Shown here one piece after another: positions 54,781 to 64,000 of a DNA stretch of 64,000 bases. Made by a program: the position numbers and the translations under genes. The first letter of the stretch is position 1, and every line of letters starts with the position of its first letter. This DNA is from Lepisosteus oculatus. Its lineage: Eukaryota > Chordata > Actinopteri > Semionotiformes > Lepisosteidae. The stretch lies in NCBI RefSeq assembly GCF_040954835.1, contig NC_090711.1:12891001-12955000 (forward strand), read 5' to 3'. Below the pieces are notes generated by a model. It searched no databases. It was not told the DNA's origin and was given only the letters and a program-made list of their open reading frames with translations.

Positions 54781-55400
54781 GGACATAAGAAATTAGAAAG
54801 TGTTTTTTCTGGGTGGTGTGCGGAAATACACAGTGCAACAAACTACTGTCGTCCTAGCATCAATACACTGTGCCCATCTTTGAACATATTTTCCAAAAAA
54901 TTTTAAGATATAATACAGGTAGTGGTCCGATAATGGACAGGCAGTACCGCCTGTATATATGCATTGTGGAAGCGGTCTCTGCAGGAACTCTTCCTCCATG
55001 AGAAAGGCAGTCCGCTCGTGCCTGGTTGCTGGAGGGGGAAATGCTCTCTCAAGCCTCATTCCAGAATATCCCATAAATGCTTGATGGGGCTCAGATCTGG
55101 TGACTGAGAAGGTCTTGACAAATGGATGACATCAGTGTCAGGCTCATCAATCCACTGGGCTCTGTGGATGGGGCACTGTCATCCTTGAAGATACTCATCC
55201 TGCCAGGAAAGACATGCCGCAACATCAGGGGAAGACAGTCACTCTGTACCATGAAGTATTTTAATTTTGATTGGTGCCAGTTGGTACCCGTGGGCAGTGC
55301 AGTCAGCTAGATGTGGAAGAACGCAGCATTTATGTACAGGGGAAGTGTGCGTAGCCAACTCGACACATTTCTCACATGGCTGGGATGCTGCTGCCTTTAA
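54780..55400 (-). repeat. Possible decayed DNA-transposon segment
   Basis: The minus strand reads through several blocks typical of repeat DNA in fish introns, such as 'GCTTGATGGGGCTCAGATCT' on the plus strand. A frame with MRLERAFPPPATRHERTAFL lies on the minus strand. I see no clear inverted ends and no catalytic motif, so the class is uncertain. Confidence 0.3.
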
Positions 55401-55404
55401 AAAA

Positions 55405-57435
55405 AAAAAAATCTCACTTTTGTCAGATTTTGAATTCAGATCAATTCTGGAAAAATAATATAGCTTAATTTTATGTGAAATTGTCCAGGTTTTGTTTAAT
55501 GCTGTGCTCTTGAACCCCCTTTTTGGGGGACATTTATTACAGATGGGGGGCTTTTCATTGTGCACATGTATTTTGGAATTACTTATTCAACCTCCTTCAG
55601 GGTTCTTTCTGAATCTTCTGGTCCTGTGCTTTGCTTACTTTTCATTTTTGTGGATATGTTGGAATTTTCTGTGGTAAAAAAGGCAGGCAGGGATTAGCTC
55701 TAGGCGAGTTTGTTTTTTGTACGTGAGGTGTATTAAAGTGCATAACAAAATGAAATGGACCTTTTAAAATACCCCAAATCCTTGCTTTAATTCTTTAATT
55801 TCATTCACTTAGGGCATAAGTGACTAGATGGAAGAGCTAATTCTGTTCATCTGTTTTTAAATAAGGACCATAAACAGGAACAGCGATACAAAATCCATTA
55901 GAGTTGTTAAGAAAATTCAGTTTGAAAGGGCTCTGGGCTTGCTGTAGGCTTTTGTAACTGCCCGTTTAGCAACAGCAACATTTGCTTATATTTTAAACAT
56001 AAACAGTCCTTTCCAGTTTTGGATTTTGTTCCAGGCAATTAGCTGCTACCAAGCATTATGGGATTGTTGATTTGTGCCAGCTGTTGTCTTTGACTTTTGA
56101 GTTATGAAAGGTCACAGCCATTCCTGGCTGAAGCCACCTGCTTCCTGTTGAGAGCTGATGTTGTTTAGTTTTGAGCAGAAATTAACCAAGAGACTATGGG
56201 CACCGAGCAGTCAGTGCTCCTTTGAGCTCCCAGACTCCTCAGAGCACAGGTTTTTACTAATAAATATTTACTAACCTCCGTACGAACTGCAATAAACTAA
56301 AGTGAGGGTGCCACGCTAGTTTTTCCACTTGTACTGTACCTCTCCAGTTAGGTGTCATGCTTGAAGAGGCACTGTACTGTGGTGTGGGTGGCAGAGACCA
56401 GCACAGCACGAAAAACGCTTATAAATTGTGGCATTTGATTCCTGATTTGTTCAGGAATGAGCTGCTTGCAAACAAATTGCTGTTGTACCCACATTACGTT
56501 AATGTTAATGTTAGTTTCCTATGTTCCATTCAAGAATTTAATTACCCAGCAATAAGTTTAAAAAAAAAATTGAAAGTCCTGCTTAATCCAATTAATTTTG
56601 CCTTTACCATCTTGTCATCTTCTAAACCCATTAATTTTGTGCTAATTAAACAGTTCATATATTCATAGAAACTATTTTGTACAGACCCACATTCTATTGT
56701 GCTAACGGGGGACTGAACTTGAATTATTCTTTTTCAAACGGTGCCTACAGGCGCAGTTATGTCTTTGTTTGAGATTTGCTTGAAATACGCAACATTTTTC
56801 CTCTCCTAGACTCAACGAATTACTACTCTGTTTATAAAGCCCCGCTGCTCTGTAGTCTGAACGGCATACCCAGATCTGTACACTTCACCCCAGACTCCCA
56901 GCTTGATTACAGAAATCGAATTTTACCTCTATGCAGCGATTTAAGTATATCCCTAAAAAGCCATCCAGTTTTCAGAAATTGGTCGATGTCTTCAGGTCTT
57001 ATGTTGTAGTACTCGGACTTAAAAAAATGACACTGGCAAATGGTCTGTTTGCTCCACCCCGTCTCTCCAGTTTCTCAGTCTCATTCACATGGACATTTGC
57101 TTAAGCTCAGCACCTGCCGCTGAGTCAGCTAAGAGGGAGATTTGATTAATCCCTCTAGATGCGCCGGGGATAGACCTGTTTACACTTCAGGGGATCACCC
57201 ATCGCTTTAAACACCTCTGTGTGCTTGACCTGGAATTACTGTGCCTGAAAACAGATGCCTCCAACTGTGCTGTTCTTCACGATGCTCGCCTGAGGGTCAG
57301 CTGTGGCTCACAGTGGCAGCTCCCTGAGCGCTGACTGCTGATGCCCGTTTGTTGTCTCGCTGGGCCTGTCTCTCCCTGTGCTGTGGGTGACAGTGACAGT
57401 GGCTAAGCCGCAGAGCTTTTAAACTGGCAGAGAGA
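55405..57435. other. Noncoding DNA, no gene recognised
   Basis: AT-rich, with scattered short frames. No named repeat. Confidence 0.35.
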
Positions 57436-57439
57436 CAGA

Positions 57440-57730
57440 CCCATCCATCAGTTTTCTAACCTATTTATCCAATACAGGGTCCAGGAGCGTCTATCCCATG
57501 AGCAATGGGGAGCCGGATATGCCCTGCCCTGGATGCCACACACAGACACACACACCAGGACTAAATTGTCCTAGAAGCCAATTAACTCACCCAATCTTTG
57601 GATTGTGGGAGGAAACTCATTTGAGTATGGGGAGAACATAGAAACTCCCCACAGATAGCCCCCCAGTAACTGAACCCAGGGCTCCAGTGCTGTAAGGCAC
57701 CAATGCCAACCACTGTGCCACAATGGTGCC
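57440..57730 (-). repeat. Dispersed tRNA-like repeat, near full length
   Basis: On the plus strand: 'CCATCCATCAGTTTTCTAAC', 'CACACACAGACACACACACC', 'GAAGCCAATTAACTCACCCA', 'GGATTGTGGGAGGAAACTCA', 'TAACTGAACCCAGGGCTCCA' (B-box complement) and 'TGCCAACCACTGTGCCACAA' (A-box complement). This is a clear full-length member. Confidence 0.88.
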
Positions 57731-57734
57731 TGCG

Positions 57735-60700
57735 AAGAGATACTATCAAATAAAGCTGCATAGCTGATTCGAATCTTAATTCAGAACCAAGAAAGTCTGG
57801 GGCGTTACCACCATTTAAACATAAGATTAGATTTTGAAAAGGCAAAACCAGAATATTCATTTTGTTTTTGCAGCCCTTTCATCAGGTGGAATAAGCTGTG
57901 TTAAAGCACGGCATGCTGTCGCAGGATGAGTGGATGAGTCAGAAGAAAAGCTTCCCATAGTTCTGTGCTGCACTCAGCAGGGCTGGCCTTTTCATAGTGT
58001 GATAGCTCACCTGGGTGTGTGGCAGACTACGGGATGGGATGAAAAGCACTGCAATGTCAGGGAGGTCTTTGGGCAGTGGTGTGCTTTAAAAGCTACAAAC
58101 AGAAATGGGCAGAAGTGGAAAGGGTGGGCTTGGCCCGTTGTCACAGCCTTGAAGTTCAGCCAAGTGTCAAACCAGCGGACGGGGAATGGCACTCTTGATG
58201 TTTCAGGGTTTTCCCAGAGTAAGGGTGGGATATCGCAGGTGGGAAAGGTCTGAATGAATGAAGCCAGAAACGCAAAAAACATCTAAAAACATGCTAAAAG
58301 TTACAAATGCGAGGAAGTCATTCAGTAAATTCCGTTCTTTGCATTGCTCAGAACATGATTATACAGTACAGTACAAGCATTGGAGCCACATGTAGTCCTG
58401 CGGGATTACTGAATGTGCCTCAACAACATTGTGGTATTCACCTGCGCATTCTTTACAGCTCGTGTGTAGGAAACCTAGCTTCCGTCTCATTTGTGCTTGT
58501 CTGTGCATTCATATAAATAACCAGTTAGTCGTCAGAAGTCGTGTCTTGTTAATTTTCTGTGGGGAATCTGAGAAAATATGTACAATATCCAAAACACAAG
58601 AGCAGCAATGCAGTGAACTTAAGGAATATAAAATCTGTACTACTGTTTCTAGTCGTCCTGCCTATTCCTCAGTTTCTTCCAATAATATTGCCGTTGTACA
58701 TGGTAACATCATTGTAATACAAAGCACAATGTAAACGGAAACTTTTCTACAGAAATCCAGAGTACAAATTGAAGTTGCTATATGGTCAAAAGCAACCATT
58801 ATTTAACACTAGACTCAAGGATAACTAACCAAACAACTTTGTTTTGTGCTGCTTAGTATTGTGCGGTCAATGTGCACACAAATTTCAGGTTCATGGTTTG
58901 GCAAATCATGAACCACACTTTCGGGTGGGATTCTCCTCATGTCCCTAAACGACCCCCTCAGACTGAAACGATGCTGGTCATGGAGAAAAGGCTTCCATTT
59001 TAAATTTGCAGCTGTTCAAGCTGTTTTACGAAGTTGGAGCAGTGCTCAGCCCCTCAGCAGTCCTTGTGTTCTGGGAGGTTGACGGGATTTATAAGATTGT
59101 GAAAAACTTCCCCTCAGAAAATCCCTGTGAGTCATGTTTCTGAAAAGCGCCGCTGATCTCAGCCCATTAGCTTCAGGCCACAGAACAAGATCCTTCCCTG
59201 TGTTGCCTGATGCCTGGCTTGAAATTTTCCACCCTCATGTGTTGTTTGAGCTGAAAAAGGAGAAGCTTTGTGCTACACACATATTAATTACTGACACTCT
59301 GAGGTGTGGGCGTCCCTGGAGGGTTTCAAATTGTTTTATCTAGATTGTTCTGTCCCATTGGAGTTTTCTCCTCATTGCCTAGAGAGATCCTAGAGCGCTT
59401 TTATAGATACTTTGGTTTTAAACTAGACCTTGTTTTCCTTGACCTGCAAAAATGAATTTTTCATTTGGCAAACACAGAATAGTTCCTTCAGTTATTTTAT
59501 ACTGGTTCAGTTTCTAACAGTTTTCCATTGGGTTTTTTTTCTCTAAAGCGCTAATAATGTCAAGGTTTTTACCTCTCATTTTTTATGTCCAATTTAAAGT
59601 GGGTCCACCAGGAAGTTAAATATACATTAATCCGTTAAGTGTAGATGTCTGATGACATCTGAGAACAAACACTGTTGTTTTCCACTGAACTTGAATAATG
59701 AGCTTGTATTAATCGGGAAACGGCATCCTTAATAACCTGTTGCCAGGTTATAGATTGAACAAACCTTTTTTTTTTAAGAATGAAGAGACTCTTGATGAAC
59801 TCTGAAGTGTTCAATTAGTGTTCAGAAAGAAATAGTCAGCTAATAGCCACAGAATTCTTTCTGCCTGCCATCAGCAGTGCTGAACTTCAGTAGAGGAAAG
59901 TGCTTGGCTATTATTACATTTGATCTTATCTGAAAGGTCAAGTACACAAGTTACGAGATTAGCCAAGATCTCAGTGCCTGGGTGTCTGCTGTGCTGCGCG
60001 ATCTCTTGTTCTTCTTCACACATGTTTCCATTCCATGCAGTCCTGCAAATGCTCACAGTGTTCGGCTGCTTTTTCTGAAGCCGTTAATCCAACCAGCTGA
60101 TACAGATGACACACTGGGGTGTGGCTGTTGGGAGGCTACCCAAAAATGAGCCAGTTATGACAACCACACTCTCAGGCCGTATGGAGAGGTGCTGTTTCAG
60201 GGCTTAAGGTTTTTAAGTCATGGTTTTGACTCTGCTGGCTTTACAGTTGGAAGTTAAGCAGTTCATCTTGAATCTGTGAATATTTTTACTTCGCTCTTCT
60301 TTGGAGCGAATCTGTCAGTGGAGGCGATGTATGCATTTTAAGGACTTTTCAAGTAAGAAGCATTAATTACTGCATTTGAGATTAAGACTAGTTCTGCATA
60401 ATAATGAAGACTCCATTGTGCTCTTTGGTCCCTGCTTTGAGTGAATTGTTTATTAATAGACCTGTTTTCTCTTAGTTATGAATGAATACAAAATACATCT
60501 TTCTGTTAAACGTGAAGCACACCGTGAGAGCACTGCAAACTGTGAGCATATCATTGAGTTGTTCCCTCCATCCCTGGAGAGAATTTTAAAAATATCTTCC
60601 GTCATTGGAGTTGTAGTTCTGTCACAAACAGCCAGTAATTTAGGATTAATAAACCACTAATAGTGCATTTTTATCCAAGTTGGTTTGCAGTTTTTAGCTG

Positions 60701-63500
60701 GTGAGTCATTCTTAATTCTTGCTTTTATTTGCACTTAACCGCTTGTATTTTGTTTTCTGTGCTCTACACAGCAGCCCTGACTAACAGTATTTCTTTATTC
60801 TTATGATTATAGTTGCCATCACAGCTGAAGACGTAGAGGCAGTTGTGGGACAGTGTCTGCTGACAACTTTGCTGAAAACAGCTTATTCATTTCATGTTTT
60901 TACCACCCTGAAGAGTCTCGTTTGTTAGCCTGCATCTCCAGAAATAGCAAATGTTACAGTACTTGGCATTGTGATGATCTGAAGAGGGGTATTGCAGGGA
61001 CAGCCCCCTGCTCCCTACCCCCTTTTGAATGTGTGAAGGAACCGATCGTGTTCCAGCTTTCAGTCCGAGCCCGATCACTTGAAGAAGGGCGGCCAGAGAG
61101 ACGGCTCACACAGACCAGTTGTCAGTCGCGGTGCCCTCTTCTGAAGTCACAGATGGCACTAAACACTGTCAGACAGCTGTTTTGCCAAATTCTTTTTGGA
61201 CCTGCTATGATTGCAGAGGTAGTAAAATGATATCCAAAGACCTGAAGTAGAAATCGAGCTTTGACTTGTTTTCATAGGTGATTGGTATCCAGCTTCTTTC
61301 CCAGTGAGGACTGTTTCCAGGTCATTTTGGAGTGTGAACTATCAAGGGACAGAGCTGAGTTGGTAGTACTGTACTTTATGTGACTGGCCTGTGTTTGTGA
61401 CAAATTACTCCTTTGTATCTCAGCCTTGCAAGAAAGATTTTGGTTTCTGGCTATCCTACTTTAAAGCCGCTGTGATAATAAATCTTCTCAGTGACTTCTC
61501 AATGCCAGGATGCAATGGATCAGATGTAGTAAATAATCATGGCTTACAATTGGAAAGAAATGATTTATGCTTTGTATTTTCTTGTCAGAGTGCTTGACAT
61601 AGGCATGTTGGCTTGTCCCTGCTTCTGTTTTGGCTAGGATCATTTGCAAAGCTGCCTAACTCGAACAGTAAACAAAGCACCTTGCATGAAAATTGGGTGG
61701 GTAGCCGAGTTTGGTTGCACGAGCTTTAATTACTACTTTATCTGGTTGCTGCTTTTCTTCAAAGTGACAAAGCATCCATTTCTACAGATGGGTATTTTGC
61801 TGGGGCAATTTGGGTGTCTTATCTGGGATTTGAACGTGAGGTCTGCCAGTTACAAGTTCAAAACCGGAGCTTTTAGAGCAGTGATTGTCTGTCCTGATTC
61901 CGGAGTGCAATAGGGTCATTAACTTTTTATATATGCATGTGTGCTTTGATTGCTTAATAGTTCAATTCGATCTAATTCTTTAATTAATGGAGTATCATTG
62001 TTATAAACTACTATAGTTAACTTGCAAGGTGTTTTGCTGATTGTACAGCAAATGCGTTTACCTTTCTCCAAGGGCTCTATCATGCTTTACTATACTTCTC
62101 AATGCTTTTGTCATGTGTGCAGTCATACCTGCCTTAATCTGCAGTGCCACACAAGCAGTGATCACGTTCACTGTACTAAAAGCCTGGTCTCCTGCTACTG
62201 GAGGCTTCAAAAGCGTGTGAAGCTGGTTGCGTTTGTATAGCGCTGTTCATTCTAAAAGACTCCGGAACTTGGCCTGTATGGTGTAGTTCTGCCCCACTGC
62301 AGTGCAAATTCCCTGGTGAGAGGAGTAATGACTTCACCGATTGAATTATGGGAAAACATTAGGGAGGCCAGACAGAGCAATCCGGAAACCTGATTGCTTT
62401 AAAAACAGTTTAAAACTCTTGGCGGTTGAAATAAGGATGTACATCTTGAATGAAAGAGTACATGAAATGCGTCACGGTATCTAGTGAATGCAGCATTCTT
62501 GAAGCACTATTTTATCGTATTTACTCCTGGTCTGCTTTGTTTCACGTTGCCAGATTTGCACTTGCTTGGTGCTTCTGAGGAATTTCTACTGCGAGCCGAG
62601 TTCTCTGTTCTGGGGCTGGGGGGGAACAGACCTTGTAGCAGCAAGCTCTCCACCACCCTGCAAAGCAAGCTGAAACATTAATGATCTGTCAGCCAGAGCG
62701 CAGAACCCAGACACGCGCGGCCTTGAGACAGAGAGACCGCCGTCCTGCGCAGAGTTCAAGATCCCACACGAAACGGCAGCAGGCAGCAGTGGCCTCATTT
62801 ATTTCTGTGGCAAGCACAAGCAAAAAGCCCATTCGAGCTCAATACATTGACAGCCCCCACAGGCGACATCGTATTGATGTGAACTCATCAGTGCGCGTCT
62901 AATCCATTCTTAATGCCTCCCTTCATCTTTACTGAAAATATTTTCTGCTCTCTGTGAGTCTACACTCCACTGGGACAGGGACATGTCCTCTCGAACCGAG
63001 TACCTCGGTATGAATAAACCTTGGGTGCGCAGTCTGCTGTGCTGGAAAAGCACCTGTGTTTGGCAAGAGACATTACAATAGGTGAAGAAGGGCTTGGCCT
63101 CATTAGAATGTGCCTCTTGTGGGAAACTGCGGTGTTGACACACTGCTGAGCCCAGCCTGCGAAAGGGAGGAAGGATATCGGGGGGCACTTTGTGACTGGT
63201 TTCAAAAGACCGGCTTTTTTACAATGCAGGATCAGTGCACACCGACAATGCGAATTGAGGAAAGGAAATAAAACTCCCTTTTGTTTGAAGTAGGTTGGTA
63301 GTCAGGCAGGCGGCCTCTTGCATCATGTGAAATTATAGGATCCATTGGTAAATGCTAGGCCATACAGTGCGTGAAAGGAGCCTCATAGCAGCATTGGCCT
63401 ATTTTCTGTTTTTGTGAAAGCAAGTCTTGCAGAGTTGTGTGGTACAAAGAGCTAGCTCCCTGGGTCTCATCAGCAGGGTCTTGCCGTCTTTATTTTTGCT
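57735..63500. other. Long noncoding stretch, no gene recognised
   Basis: 5.8 kb without a coding exon that I can support. GC-richer patches near 57050-57400 and 62560-62900 could be regulatory. TGAGTCAG (57121-57128) is an AP-1-type site. No repeat family was named here. Confidence 0.35.
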
Positions 63501-63505
63501 CGCAG

Positions 63506-63542
63506 TGTGGAATCGGAAAGCCGGAGCCCTGCAGAATTTTTG
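63506..63542 (+). other. Candidate 37-nt noncoding exon
   Basis: The acceptor CTTTATTTTTGCTCGCAG is followed by 37 nt and the donor TTTTTG|GTAAGT. Both sites are strong and in the order expected for a plus-strand internal exon. It could be a 5' untranslated exon of the gene starting in the 43.3-44.1 kb island (pkig by synteny). There is no coding evidence. Confidence 0.3.
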
Positions 63543-63544
63543 GT

Positions 63545-64000
63545 AAGTAAAACGGCAAAGGATCTCTTTCATCACACTTCAGCGCACTGTTGGCCAGTGG
63601 GAGCCTTTGTCCACACTGAGGTCTGGGGAATTAAGTACAATTTGAAAAGCGAGTGCGATGTGTCCGTGAGCTGGGGAGAGGCACTGAAGTGCTCACGTTG
63701 CCATCTCATCTCGGTGCCAACAGTTTCGTTTTGTTTAAATAAGGCGTGCACTTCACATTGTAAGAGCGACTCTGTATTTGTCAGATCAGGAAACAATGAA
63801 AAGTGTACATCCGCCAGAAGCCTGCGCTTAAAAAAAAATCTGGAAACAAAAAAAAAGTATGAAATTCCTCTGAAGAATGAATTTCCTCTGTATGATGAAT
63901 GGGCAAGTGTATGGTGTATTATATGTAATGATTATATCTGAATTATATGTTATAATAATTGATGGTGGTATTCTTTATTTATATATAACCTGGATTAATT
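63545..64000. other. Noncoding end of window
   Basis: The 144-codon plus-strand frame at 63507-63941 overlaps the candidate exon and then runs into AT-rich low complexity. I do not accept it as a gene. Confidence 0.4.

Noticed and set aside
63507-63941. 144-codon plus-strand frame
   Set aside because: No family features, low-complexity lysine-rich end in A-rich DNA, and a donor-like GTAAGT near its start. More likely noncoding.

Overview
This window is vertebrate nuclear DNA and almost certainly comes from a ray-finned fish. Its genes are split into short exons by GT-AG introns. The spaces between exons hold fish-type dispersed repeats: a 5S-rRNA-derived SINE, a tRNA-derived SINE, a tRNA-like repeat with a CA-rich core, LINE 3' ends, and Tc1-like and TTAA-type DNA transposons. 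The repeat set suggests an early-branching lineage (gar, bowfin or sturgeon type), but I cannot fix the species from sequence alone.

Three protein genes can be built exon by exon. (1) ttpal, plus strand, coding exons 6814-11391, gives 343 aa, a complete CRAL-TRIO protein. A probable promoter and noncoding first exon lie near 4.62-4.73 kb. (2) serinc3, minus strand, start codon at 34526 and stop at 19361, has ten coding exons and gives 473 aa. One intron uses a GC donor. (3) An unrecognised minus-strand gene at 42036-38594 has three exons and gives 180 aa: a short helical head, a basic coiled-coil and a Ser/Gly-rich tail. ttpal and serinc3 lie tail to tail, and TTPAL and SERINC3 are also neighbours in the human block HNF4A-TTPAL-SERINC3-PKIG-ADA. 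The third gene has no counterpart that I know of in that human block.

Layout: 1-4.6 kb intergenic with repeats; 4.6-11.6 kb ttpal; 11.6-18.5 kb intergenic, with a 4-copy 136-bp tandem array at 14.94-15.50 kb; 18.5-34.8 kb serinc3 and its promoter (CRE-like sites near 34.79 kb); 34.8-38.6 kb intergenic, with a deleted Tc1-like element that has perfect 23-bp inverted ends; 38.6-42.1 kb the unrecognised gene; 43.3-44.1 kb a CpG-rich, promoter-like island; 44.1-64 kb no recognisable coding exon. By synteny this last stretch may be a long 5' intron of pkig, but no pkig coding exon is visible.

ttpal would make a cytosolic lipid-transfer protein and serinc3 a ten-helix membrane protein. They share conserved neighbourhood rather than a pathway. 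The most interesting items are the orphan coiled-coil gene, a pair of ~0.57-kb TTAA-flanked nonautonomous transposons (one in a ttpal intron, one in a serinc3 intron), the GC-AG intron, the minisatellite, and several isolated exon-like segments.
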